Source of the DNA: Chitinophagaceae bacterium | GTDB lineage: Bacteria > Bacteroidota > Bacteroidia > Chitinophagales > Chitinophagaceae | DNA length: 64,000 bases | Direction: 5' to 3' | Assembly (NCBI GenBank): GCA_016721725.1 | Contig: JADKHN010000004.1 | Span: 1-64,000 of the forward strand | In this document: one piece after another, positions 8,832 to 16,233 of the stretch | Layout: every line of letters begins with the position of its first letter | Position numbering within the stretch: position 1 is the stretch's first letter | Made by a program: the position numbers and the translations under genes | Notes under the pieces: generated by a model | Databases searched by the model: none | The model's input: only the letters and a program-made list of their open reading frames with translations | Told to the model about the DNA's origin: nothing

Positions 8832-8932
8832 TTTTTTTACCACAAAGAACACAGAGATTTTGCACAGAGAGCACAAAGGGTTTGCTTAGTGACCTTTGTG
8901 TTGCGTTCTTTTTGTGACCTCTGTGGTAAAAA
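8832..8932. repeat. Long imperfect palindrome, ACCACAAAG family
   Basis: TTTTTTACCACAAAGAACAC on the left pairs with a near-complement ending GACCTCTGTGGTAAAAAA on the right, giving an imperfect stem about 100 bases across. Sequences of the same type (CTCTGTGGATCTCTGTGAA) recur at 40205-40430. Confidence 0.7.
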
Positions 8933-8953
8933 ACATATTTTCTTTCAAAAAAC

Positions 8954-9694
8954 ATGTTTAATTTCTTTAAAAAGAATGCAGGACTGTCGTCCGCCCCGGG
9001 AATCCTTCCGGTCAGTACGGATATGCATTCCCATATCTTACCCGGCATCGACGACGGAGCTCCGGATATGACCGCATCGCTGAAACTGATCAGAGGATTA
9101 TATGACCTGGGCATCCGGAGGTCCATCGCTACACCGCATATCATCGGGGATCTGTACCGGAATACGCCGCAAACCATTTCCGCGGCGCTGAATGCCACAC
9201 GCATCGCCTGTAAGGATGCGGGGATCGATATGGAGCTCTCGGCCGGGGCAGAATATATGCTGGATGATCATTTCATGGCACTCCTGGTAAAGAACGAACC
9301 TTTGCTGACGATCCATGGGCAATACATCCTCACGGAGTTATCTTATAACATGTTGCCGGCCAACCTGCAGGAGATCGTATTCACCATCATCACTTCCGGA
9401 TATAAGCCCATCCTGGCTCACCCGGAACGATATCATTATTTCCATTTCAATTTCCAGGAATACCGCCGGCTGATCGACCTGGGTTTTCATTTACAGGTGA
9501 ACCTGTTGTCGCTGACCGGCTATTATGGCAAGACCGTGGAGAAAGCCGCCCGCTATATTATGAGAAAGGGCTGGGCTGACCTGGTGGGTACCGACCTGCA
9601 CCACGAAAAGCATTTGGCCGCACTGAGAAAACCACAGAACCTGGCCATTTTCTCCCAGGTGCTGGAGGGGAGGAGGATGAATTTGTTTGAATGA
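8954..9694 (+). CDS. CpsB/YwqE-type PHP-domain tyrosine phosphatase
   Basis: A 246-residue PHP-fold metal-dependent hydrolase. DMHSHILPGIDDGAPD near residue 20 is the metal-binding opening, SIATPHIIGDLYRNT carries the next His, and HPERYHYF and LVGTDLHHEKH the last ligands. This combination, with the GIDDG signature, marks the CpsB/Wzb-like phosphatases that dephosphorylate the tyrosine-rich tail of the Wzc/CpsD kinase and so control polymer length. No cognate Wzc or CpsD kinase is present in the window. No signal peptide is seen, so the enzyme should be cytoplasmic. It is the last recognisable gene of the polysaccharide region and is followed by a strong terminator at 9721. Confidence 0.85.
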   Translation: MFNFFKKNAGLSSAPGILPVSTDMHSHILPGIDDGAPDMTASLKLIRGLYDLGIRRSIATPHIIGDLYRNTPQTISAALNATRIACKDAGIDMELSAGAEYMLDDHFMALLVKNEPLLTIHGQYILTELSYNMLPANLQEIVFTIITSGYKPILAHPERYHYFHFNFQEYRRLIDLGFHLQVNLLSLTGYYGKTVEKAARYIMRKGWADLVGTDLHHEKHLAALRKPQNLAIFSQVLEGRRMNLFE

Positions 9695-9720
9695 GATTTA
9701 AAAAAGAAAGTATTGGAAAA

Positions 9721-9747
9721 GGCTTCACGGATGTGAGGCCTTTTTTT
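9721..9747 (+). terminator. Rho-independent terminator after CpsB gene
   Basis: GGCTTCAC-ggat-GTGAGGCC followed by seven T. A nearly identical hairpin stands at 9958-9985. Confidence 0.85.
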
Positions 9748-9754
9748 CAATATT

Positions 9755-9957
9755 GAGCTTGTAGAATGTCAGGCTGAGCTTGTCGAATGTCAGGCTGAGC
9801 TTGTCGAAGCCATGCCCAATAGGTGGCATTACGTTCCTTCCTTCGACAGAGCGCCCTTCGACAGGCTCCCCGCAATACTGCGGGACAGGCAGGGTGACAA
9901 CCCTTCGACAGGCTCCCCGCAATACTGCGGGACAGGCAGGGTGACAACCCTTCGCCA
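9755..9957. repeat. Cluster of TTCGACAGGCTCAG-type repeats
   Basis: Three GAGCTTGTCGAATGTCAGGC units are followed by two 47-base direct repeats (9854-9900 and 9901-9947), each with a CCCGCAATACTGCGGG hairpin. No gene is supported between 9695 and 10209; the whole stretch is repeat and terminator sequence. Confidence 0.75.
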
Positions 9958-9985
9958 GGCTTCACGCAGGTGAGGCCTTTTTTTT
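9958..9985 (+). terminator. Second copy of the GGCTTCAC terminator hairpin
   Basis: GGCTTCAC-gcag-GTGAGGCC followed by eight T, with loop ggat replaced by gcag. It stands 237 bases after the first copy, with the repeat cluster between. Beyond it are a CCCGATAGCTATCAGG palindrome near 10005-10020 and a CCTCCCC-rich palindrome near 10083-10110. Confidence 0.8.
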
Positions 9986-10172
9986 GCCCCCTCTATCCCG
10001 ATAGCTATCAGGACTCCCTAAGGAGGAGACTAAGATGACTCTATGAAATTGAAGACACTTTAAAAGCATTTTACTCTTTGAAGCCTCCCCCACGGGGGGA
10101 GGTTTGGAGGGGTTTTGACCGTAATCACCTACCCACCTAATCCCCATCATCAGATTTGGTTTGTGCACCCTC

Positions 10173-10180
10173 TAGCTTTG
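10173..10180 (+). promoter_or_regulatory. Likely -7 box upstream of Usp gene
   Basis: TAGCTTTG matches the Bacteroidota -7 consensus TAnnTTTG, 29 bases before the start codon at 10210. A TTTG lies further up at 10155 but with a 14-base gap, shorter than the usual 19-21, so only the -7 box is well supported. Confidence 0.45.
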
Positions 10181-10209
10181 TTCTGCATTACCGTTAAAAA
10201 ACAAAGCAT

Positions 10210-11049
10210 ATGAAAAAGATCATCGCCGCCCTGGATGGCCTTAAATATTCGACGAGTACGGTTGACTATGCGGTTGATATCTCCCGCCAGACCCAGGTTC
10301 AGTTGATCGGGGTATTCTTAGACGACCCAACCTATTCAAGCTATAAGATCTATGACCTGGTGACGGATAAGGGAGTGTCTGAAGCTAAACTGCGGAAACT
10401 CAGCGAAAAGGATATGGAGACCCGGCAGGAGTCGGCGGAACGATTCGAGAAGTCCTGTAAAGAGGCTAAACTCAATTTCAACCTCCATCACGACCAGAAG
10501 GTCGCCATCCAGGAATTGAAACATGAAAGCATCTATGCCGATCTGCTGATCATCGATTCTTCTGAAACGCTGACCCATTACGAGGAAAAACTGCCTACCC
10601 GTTTCATCCGTGACCTCCTGGGTGACGCCCAGTGCCCGGTGATGCTGGTGCCGAAGAAATTCAGGCCAATCAAAAAGCTGATCCTGCTTTATGATGGCGA
10701 ACCCTCCTCCGTTCATGCCATTAAAATGTTCTCTTACCTGTTGCCGCAGCTCAAGGCCCTGGATACGGAGATCATCTTTGTGAACCCGGCGAATTCCCTC
10801 TTGCACCTGCCGGATAAGAAACTCATGCAGGAATTCATGCGATCCCATTTCCCGGGAGCGAAATACACACTGATGAAGGGAAAAGCCGAAACAGAGATCA
10901 TCAAATACCTCAAGCCGGTCAGCAAGGATACCCTGGTGGTGCTGGGCGCCTATCGAAGAGGGGCTGTCAGCCGCTGGTTCAGGGAAAGCATGGCGGATAT
11001 ATTGATGAGGGAACTGAAAGTACCTTTGTTCATCGCACATAATAAGTGA
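10210..11049 (+). CDS. Universal stress protein, two Usp domains
   Basis: A 279-residue cytoplasmic protein with two UspA-like halves. The first begins MKKIIAALDGLKYSTSTVDYA (about 1-155) and ends CPVMLVPKKF; the second begins KKLILLYDGEPSSVHAIKM (about 158-279) and ends KVPLFIAHNK. The second half has VVLGAYRRGAVSRWFRESMADILMRE in the place of the ATP-binding G-x2-G-x9-G-S/T loop, but with weaker glycines, so ATP binding is doubtful. Tandem Usp proteins are common in Bacteroidota and are induced by stress or low oxygen in many bacteria. A second double Usp lies at 13529. No signal peptide or membrane segment was seen. Confidence 0.85.
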   Translation: MKKIIAALDGLKYSTSTVDYAVDISRQTQVQLIGVFLDDPTYSSYKIYDLVTDKGVSEAKLRKLSEKDMETRQESAERFEKSCKEAKLNFNLHHDQKVAIQELKHESIYADLLIIDSSETLTHYEEKLPTRFIRDLLGDAQCPVMLVPKKFRPIKKLILLYDGEPSSVHAIKMFSYLLPQLKALDTEIIFVNPANSLLHLPDKKLMQEFMRSHFPGAKYTLMKGKAETEIIKYLKPVSKDTLVVLGAYRRGAVSRWFRESMADILMRELKVPLFIAHNK

Positions 11050-11144
11050 TAAGTAATAAGTATTAAGTAGTAGGTTTGGAGATTGAAAGCGGAATGGATT
11101 TTTTTAATACCAACTTCCAACTTCCAACCTCCAACCTTCAACCC

Positions 11145-12152
11145 ATGGACTCCATCACCCATCTCGCCCTCGGCGCCTGTATGGGCGAAGCTTTCGCCGG
11201 GAAAAAACTCGGAAAGAAAGCCATGCTATGGGGCGCCATCGCACAAAGCGCACCCGACATCGATTTCCTCTCCGCATTCTGGTTGGATACCCCATCTGCC
11301 TTACTGGCTCACCGGGGTTTCACGCATTCATTCCTTTTCTTCTTCCTCATCACCCCCCTGTTCGCCCTGATCGCGGAACGCATGCACCGGCCCCATGATA
11401 TCCGGTTCAGGCAATGGCTGCTATTCTTCGGCGGGGTCATCTTCATCCACATCTTCATCGATGCTTTCAACAATTACGGTGTGGGCTGGTTCGAACCCTT
11501 CAGTCATTACCGCGTCAGTTTTAACGCCATTTATGTCGCCGATCCATTCTTCTCCATCTGGACCGGTATCGCCTCTGCTGCCCTGATCTTACTGAACAGG
11601 AAGAGCGCAAGCCGGACATGGTGGTGGAAGACCGCTTTGGGATTAAGCGCTGGTTATCTCGTTTTCAGCGGGGTCAACAAGGTCCGAATCGATACGGAGG
11701 TCAGTCAGCTGATGAAAGAGCAAAAGATACCTTATACCCGGTATTTCACCACACCAGCGCCTTTGCAGAACTGGCTCTGGTTTGTCGTTGCCGGAAATGA
11801 CAGCGGATATTATACCGGATACAGGTCCTTGTCTGACCAGGGAGCAATGAAATGGACCTATTTTCCGCGCGACCGGCATTTACTCGAACCGCTGAAGGAT
11901 CATGAAGGACTTCAAAAGCTCATCCGTTTTTCAAAAGGATTCTATACGGTTGAAAAATGGGGAGATACGCTGGTGTTTAACGATCTCCGGTTTGGTCAGT
12001 CCCTGGGATGGCAGCACCCGGAAGGCAGGTTCGCCTTTCATTATTACCTGCAGCATCCCGGAGAAAACAAATTGGTGGTTCAGCGGGGAAGATTTGCGGG
12101 CTGGGACCGGAAAACGATCTGGGGATTGCTGAACAGGATCAGGGGGGAGTAG
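11145..12152 (+). CDS. YdjM-like membrane-bound metal-dependent hydrolase
   Basis: A 335-residue protein of the YdjM/DUF457 group. It starts MDSITHLALGACMGEAF, with PDIDFLSAFWLD and LLAHRGFTHSFLFFFL giving the conserved His/Asp set, and HIFIDAFNNYG adding another His-x3-D. At least four hydrophobic segments occupy residues 60-175; the C-terminal half is soluble and aromatic. These proteins are predicted inner-membrane metal hydrolases of unknown substrate. I placed the start at 11145 rather than upstream because the preceding in-frame codons are made of CTTCCAACTTCCAAC repeats, which are typical intergenic sequence here. The gene lies between the Usp gene and the baeRF gene. Confidence 0.8.
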   Translation: MDSITHLALGACMGEAFAGKKLGKKAMLWGAIAQSAPDIDFLSAFWLDTPSALLAHRGFTHSFLFFFLITPLFALIAERMHRPHDIRFRQWLLFFGGVIFIHIFIDAFNNYGVGWFEPFSHYRVSFNAIYVADPFFSIWTGIASAALILLNRKSASRTWWWKTALGLSAGYLVFSGVNKVRIDTEVSQLMKEQKIPYTRYFTTPAPLQNWLWFVVAGNDSGYYTGYRSLSDQGAMKWTYFPRDRHLLEPLKDHEGLQKLIRFSKGFYTVEKWGDTLVFNDLRFGQSLGWQHPEGRFAFHYYLQHPGENKLVVQRGRFAGWDRKTIWGLLNRIRGE

Positions 12153-12420
12153 GACCGGGAAGCTGGAAGCGAGAGTTTATTGGTAGTAAAAATTCAATGG
12201 GCAAAGGGCAATAGGCAATAAGCAATGAACAATAGCCTGCTGATCTTCTTTGAAGGTTCTGGAGCCGGATTAATGACCCGGGTTTTTGGTGGATCTCTCC
12301 GGATGACCCATGACCGGGATCGGTGATGCGCGGAGAGTGAGGACTGTCAAAGTTAATTATGATGACCATCAGTGTTTAAGCCGGATATAGCAATTAGCTT
12401 AGACCTATAAAACAAGCACT

Positions 12421-13509
12421 ATGAACCAGACCATAACCAATGAGATCCGTGAAGTGATGCAGGCTGTACATTACCGCCCGGCAGTTTCCATTTTTCTCCC
12501 GTTCGAAACCAGGTTGAATAATAAGAATCAACTGACCAAGTCGCTGAAATACGTAACCGAGCATGTTGAAAAGGAATTGAGCGCCGGTTATCCGGCCGAG
12601 ATGACCACAACGATCATCCGTAAACTCCGGAATATTTTCAAGGACCTGGATTTCAACACAACAAAGAAGAGCCTGGCTGTCTTCATCTCCCCGGTCTTTG
12701 AAAAACTCTTATACCTTGATATTCCTTTGGAAGAAAAGGTGATCATCGACGAATCCTTTGAGATCCGCGACCTGGTCTATTCAAAAAAACAGTTTCATCA
12801 ATACCTCGTGCTGCTGCTTAGCCAGCGGGAAAGCCGGATCTTCCTGGGCAATAACCAGGGTTTTGTCCGTATCGCCTCACAGACCGCGTTCAATGACATG
12901 AGCGAAGTGCCTGAACGCGTGGCCAATTTTTCGGATGTGCAGGACCGGAAAGAACTGAATATGGATAAATTCCTGCAGTCCGTTGATCATTCGCTTGAAG
13001 AGATCATCCGGACCTACCAGCTCCCGATCTTTGTACTGGGCGCTGATAAGACCATCGGGCACTTCAGGCAATTCAGCAAGCACAGTGGATCGGTCATCGC
13101 CTATATACCCGGGAACTATGAAAGGATCATCCTGCCGGAACTGAAAGAGCTGCTGGCTCCCTATCTCCTCAGGTGGAATGAGGACTCACAGAAGAACCTG
13201 CTGAAACAACTGGATGATGCCGCCAGCCATAAAAAACTGGCGACCGGCATGGTCGATGTCTGGCGGGAGGCCATGGCCGGAAAAGGCCGTTTGCTGGTGG
13301 TGGAGAAAAACTACATGTACGCCGCAAGCCATGGCGAGAGTCCCGAGATCATCGAACCGATGACGGAATCGATTACTCCCTTCTCCTGCATACGGGACGC
13401 TGTGGATGACGTACTTGAAAAAGTTTTGGAAGGAGGCGGGGATGTGGAATTTGTGAATGAAGGGGTTTTGGATGAATACCGGAAGATCGCATTGGTACAG
13501 TATTATTAA
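12421..13509 (+). CDS. baeRF-family (eRF1-like) protein, probable family 3
   Basis: A 362-residue protein with the layout of the bacterial relatives of archaeal/eukaryotic release factor domains: an N-terminal segment with PAVSIFLPFETRLNNKNQL, a central sheet (SLAVFISPVFEKLLYLDIP), then HQYLVLLLSQRESRIFLG, and the C-terminal eL30-like part near KGRLLVVEKNYMYAASHG. I see no GGQ peptide-release loop. The family has been proposed to act on ribosomes during stress or hibernation; that role is inferred from domain homology, not shown. The gene lies 19 bases before a Usp gene, in line with that idea. Family 3 is my recollection of the group that co-occurs with Usp genes in Bacteroidota. Confidence 0.65.
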   Translation: MNQTITNEIREVMQAVHYRPAVSIFLPFETRLNNKNQLTKSLKYVTEHVEKELSAGYPAEMTTTIIRKLRNIFKDLDFNTTKKSLAVFISPVFEKLLYLDIPLEEKVIIDESFEIRDLVYSKKQFHQYLVLLLSQRESRIFLGNNQGFVRIASQTAFNDMSEVPERVANFSDVQDRKELNMDKFLQSVDHSLEEIIRTYQLPIFVLGADKTIGHFRQFSKHSGSVIAYIPGNYERIILPELKELLAPYLLRWNEDSQKNLLKQLDDAASHKKLATGMVDVWREAMAGKGRLLVVEKNYMYAASHGESPEIIEPMTESITPFSCIRDAVDDVLEKVLEGGGDVEFVNEGVLDEYRKIALVQYY

Positions 13510-13528
13510 ATCTTTTAAAACATATATC

Positions 13529-14350
13529 ATGAAAACGATCCTGTTGGCCACCGATTTTTCCCCTGCGGCGCTGAATGCGGCTCATTACGCCAAGGATATG
13601 GCCATATCCATCAAGGCCGACCTGTTGTTGGTACATGTGATCCCGGTTCCGGTAACCTATACCGACCTTCCCGTGGCCGTCAGCATTGATGATATGCTGC
13701 GCAATACGGAGAACGAGATCAATGCGTTGAAGGACAACCTGGCGCATGAGACCGACGGCAAACTGCATATTGAGACCGAAGTGCGTATGGGGGTATTCTT
13801 CCATGAACTTCAAACGGTCTGTTTCCGCGTTCAACCCTATGCCGTTGTGATGGGAAGCCAGGGCAAGACCGCTGCGGAGCGATTCCTGCTGGGCGGGCAT
13901 ACCGTTCATGCCATGCAGCATCTCGCCTGGCCACTGATCACGGTGCCGAAGGGCGCCACCTACGCCGGGATCAAAAAGATCGGATTTGCCTGTGATTTCG
14001 CCCATGTGGTGGATACGACCCCCGTTGATGAACTGAAAACTTTAGTAAGCGATTTTCACGCCGAACTGCATGTACTCAATACAGGAAAGAAAGAGGCCTT
14101 TAACCCGGATATCGTATTTGAATCCGGACTCCTGCAGGAAATGCTGGAAAACCTGAAGCCCGTTTATCATTTCATCACCCATGATAATATCGACCAGGGC
14201 ATCATGGATTTCACGGAGAAGAATAATATCAACCTGCTGATCGTATTGCCGAAGCGGCATGGTTTACTCGAAAAGATCGTGCATAAGAGCCATACCAAGG
14301 AATTGGTATTGCACAGCCATGTACCGGTGATGGCATTGCATCAGCAATAA
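13529..14350 (+). CDS. Universal stress protein, two Usp domains
   Basis: A 273-residue protein. The first Usp half (about 1-145) begins MKTILLATDFSPAALNAAHYA and carries VVMGSQGKTAAERFLLGGHT, a good G-x2-G-x9-G-type ATP-binding loop, so it probably binds nucleotide. The second half (about 150-273) begins KKIGFACDFAHVVDT and ends HVPVMALHQQ, with LLIVLPKRHGLLEKIVHKSH in the loop position, lacking the glycines. The ATG at 13529 is chosen; upstream in-frame codons overlap the end of the baeRF gene. It starts 19 bases after that gene and is followed 10 bases later by a PPOX-like gene, so the three are probably one operon. Confidence 0.88.
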   Translation: MKTILLATDFSPAALNAAHYAKDMAISIKADLLLVHVIPVPVTYTDLPVAVSIDDMLRNTENEINALKDNLAHETDGKLHIETEVRMGVFFHELQTVCFRVQPYAVVMGSQGKTAAERFLLGGHTVHAMQHLAWPLITVPKGATYAGIKKIGFACDFAHVVDTTPVDELKTLVSDFHAELHVLNTGKKEAFNPDIVFESGLLQEMLENLKPVYHFITHDNIDQGIMDFTEKNNINLLIVLPKRHGLLEKIVHKSHTKELVLHSHVPVMALHQQ

Positions 14351-14360
14351 ATGACAGAAT

Positions 14361-14813
14361 ATGATCGGGAAACTATCAGCAGAAGGCATTGACCAGGTGC
14401 TCCGGGATAATGTCCTGGGACATATCGGTTGCTCAGACGGAACTAAAGTCTATGTGGTGCCGGTCAATTACGCGTATGACGGGCATTTCATCATTGCCCA
14501 TTCATTGCCCGGCATGAAGATCGATATCATGCGGAAGAACCCATCCGTTTGTTTTGAAGTGGATGAGATCAAGGGTTCGAATGAATGGAAGAGCGTTGTG
14601 GCCTGGGGTACTTTCCAGGAACTCACCGATGAACGCGACCGGTACTATGCCATGAAGATCTTCGTGGACCGGATGATCCATCTAAAGATCAGTGAAACGG
14701 CCAAACCTCCCGAATTGGGAGAGAACCGGGTTCATCCCAGGTCCGAGGGTAATATCAGGCCCATCATTTACCGCATCGTGATCTCGGAAAGCACCGGCCG
14801 GTTTGAAAATTAA
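14361..14813 (+). CDS. Pyridoxamine 5'-phosphate oxidase-like flavin-binding protein
   Basis: A 150-residue protein of the split-barrel flavoprotein family (PPOX/NimA-like). LGHIGCSDGTKVYVVPVNYA is the first barrel strand with the PVNYAYD flavin-contact motif, HSLPGMKIDIMRKNPSVCFE matches the G-x-K-x-x-x-L/M-x-x-N-P strand, and WKSVVAWGTFQEL the next. Members reduce or bind flavin, F420 or haem; the short form near Usp genes has no fixed reaction. Co-location with Usp and baeRF suggests a redox-stress role. It begins 10 bases after the Usp stop. No signal peptide was seen. Confidence 0.85.
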   Translation: MIGKLSAEGIDQVLRDNVLGHIGCSDGTKVYVVPVNYAYDGHFIIAHSLPGMKIDIMRKNPSVCFEVDEIKGSNEWKSVVAWGTFQELTDERDRYYAMKIFVDRMIHLKISETAKPPELGENRVHPRSEGNIRPIIYRIVISESTGRFEN

Positions 14814-14926
14814 TGAGGTTACCAGGGTCTGCAGGATTTTGACCAGCGTCATTGGAGCCGATGAGTGCAGTCATTATAAATCGGCTTGGTTTCTGCTAAC
14901 TTGCTGGTACATCTAAAATCAAAGTT

Positions 14927-15163
14927 ATGAACAACACTGGAAAAATACTGACTGCTGTAGCCGCCGGCGCAGTGGCAGGTGCCGTACTGGGCGTTCTTTT
15001 CGCACCGGATAAGGGCAGTGAAACCCGGAGAAAGATCAATGAAAAAGGGAAAAAGCTGACCGATGGTGTGAAAGAAAAATTCACCCAGGGAAAAGAGAAA
15101 CTAAACGGGCTCAAGGAAGACATCACCCGCAAGGTGAATGAAAAAATGGAAGAATTCGCGTGA
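14927..15163 (+). CDS. YtxH-domain protein
   Basis: A 78-residue protein with one N-terminal hydrophobic segment (ILTAVAAGAVAGAVLGVLFA) directly followed by the YtxH signature PDKGSETRRKI and a charged, lysine-rich amphipathic helix. YtxH-type and YqjD-type proteins are small membrane-anchored proteins induced in stress or stationary phase; YqjD of Escherichia coli can tether ribosomes to the membrane. With the two genes at 15461 and 15810 it forms a trio reminiscent of yqjD-yqjE-yqjK. A repeat region of about 300 bases separates it from the other two. Confidence 0.85.
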   Translation: MNNTGKILTAVAAGAVAGAVLGVLFAPDKGSETRRKINEKGKKLTDGVKEKFTQGKEKLNGLKEDITRKVNEKMEEFA

Positions 15164-15169
15164 TCAATG

Positions 15170-15275
15170 AAGCGGTCACCCTGAGCTTGTCGAAGGGTTG
15201 TCAGGCTGAGCCTGTCGAAGCCCTGTTCGTTAGGAAGTATTACGTACCTGTCCTTCGACAAGCTCAGGATGACAG
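15170..15275. repeat. TTCGACAGGCTCAG-type repeats after YtxH gene
   Basis: Inverted copies of the dispersed unit: CACCCTGAGCTTGTCGAAGG, TCAGGCTGAGCCTGTCGAAG and the complement TCCTTCGACAAGCTCAGGAT. The inverted arrangement could fold as a stem of over 20 pairs. Confidence 0.75.
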
Positions 15276-15424
15276 GGAAGTGATGATCTCCGGATGATAG
15301 GGAAGTGATGATCTCCGGATGATAGGGAGGTGATGATCTCCGGATAATAGGGAGGTGATGATTTCCGGATAATAGGGAGGTGATGATCTCCGGATAATAG
15401 GGAGGTGATGATCTCCTGTTGACA
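15275..15424 (+). repeat. Six tandem 25-base repeats
   Basis: Six units of exactly 25 bases with the core GGGARGTGATGATCTCCGG, at 15275, 15300, 15325, 15350, 15375 and 15400, ending 36 bases before the start codon at 15461. Units differ at one to three positions; the last is the most diverged. There are no spacers, so this is not a CRISPR array. Confidence 0.9.
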
Positions 15425-15460
15425 GGGAGATATTGTATCTCTAAACTTAAACCATTGATC

Positions 15461-15823
15461 ATGGACAAGTTGTTTTCCAAAGCTGAAGAACTGGCCGATT
15501 CCCTCAAGGATTATGTAAATACCCGGATCGACGAGGTTAAACTGAGCACAGCGGAAAAAAGCTCCGCCATCATCGCCAATATCCTGGCGGGGATCGTGGT
15601 AGCGGTGGTGTTCCTGTTCTTTTTCATTTTTGGCAGTATGGCTTTGGCCTATGGGTTGGGCGAGTGGATCGGCAAGACATGGGCCGGATTCCTGATCGTT
15701 TCGGGTTTATACCTTTTGATCGGTATCGTGGTTTGGGCAGGCAGGGGTAAACTCATCCGTCTGCCCATCATGAATGCCATGCTCAGGCAATTATTTAAAA
15801 ACGACGAAGATGAGGACCATTAA
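15461..15823 (+). CDS. Phage-holin-like membrane protein (DUF1469/YqjE type)
   Basis: A 120-residue protein with an N-terminal amphipathic helix (about 1-35, MDKLFSKAEELADSLKDYV), two transmembrane segments (about 38-62 and 70-92), and an acidic tail ending KNDEDEDH. This is the Actinobacterial-Holin-X/YqjE arrangement. Despite the family name, members outside phage are ordinary membrane proteins, often expressed with YqjD/YtxH partners. No phage genes are nearby. The last 14 bases overlap the next gene, so the two are translationally coupled. The ATG at 15461 is preferred over upstream in-frame codons, which lie in the tandem repeat array. Confidence 0.8.
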   Translation: MDKLFSKAEELADSLKDYVNTRIDEVKLSTAEKSSAIIANILAGIVVAVVFLFFFIFGSMALAYGLGEWIGKTWAGFLIVSGLYLLIGIVVWAGRGKLIRLPIMNAMLRQLFKNDEDEDH

Positions 15824-16109
15824 CAGCGTCAGGCAACTGAAGGACGAAAAGAAAAGGATGCGTAGGCACCGGGAATTGCTCGAGGACCGGATGAAGGAGA
15901 ACTGGAAGGGCCTGAAAGAACAATTAAAACCGCGTAACCTGGTTTCCGATGCCATCGGGACTACTATGAAAAACAAACTGGAAGGGGATCGTGAAAACGA
16001 CAGTCTGCTCAAGACCACCCTCCTGTACGGAATATCTCTCCTCGCTGACAAATTCGCCGGTAAAGCCGGCGAAAAACTCGGTAAATTCTTCAAAAAAGGG
16101 GAAAAATAG
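15810..16109 (+). CDS. Small basic YqjK-like protein
   Basis: A 99-residue, strongly basic protein that begins MRTINSVRQLKDEKKRMRRH and ends GKFFKKGEK. The first 45 residues look coiled coil or helical; a mildly hydrophobic stretch (LLKTTLLYGISLLADKFAG) follows. It is not identical to any family I can name but occupies the place of yqjK in the comparable enterobacterial operon. The ATG lies inside the last codons of the holin-like gene. A role in membrane stress alongside its neighbours is an inference from position only. Confidence 0.65.
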   Translation: MRTINSVRQLKDEKKRMRRHRELLEDRMKENWKGLKEQLKPRNLVSDAIGTTMKNKLEGDRENDSLLKTTLLYGISLLADKFAGKAGEKLGKFFKKGEK

Positions 16110-16233
16110 AGTCGCGATCTCCTCTTTTACATTCCTGCCTACATTCAGGTTAACACCTGACCATAATCATAAATAGTTAGCGGGATAAGTTGCAATTTGT
16201 CCATTGGTGAAACCCTAACCGGTTTCTGATCAT

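Noticed and set aside
9725..10168. Several small minus-strand frames of 65-72 residues
   Set aside because: They are read-throughs of palindromic repeats and terminator hairpins, rich in Cys/Arg/Gly repeats, with no independent support.
10336..11040. A 234-residue minus-strand frame opposite the Usp gene
   Set aside because: Codon-structure shadow of the real Usp gene; no recognisable features.
15275..15424. CRISPR array
   Set aside because: Units are directly adjacent with no spacers, and no cas genes are present.
15461..15823. Prophage holin
   Set aside because: Only the family name suggests phage; neighbours are stress proteins and no other phage gene is near.
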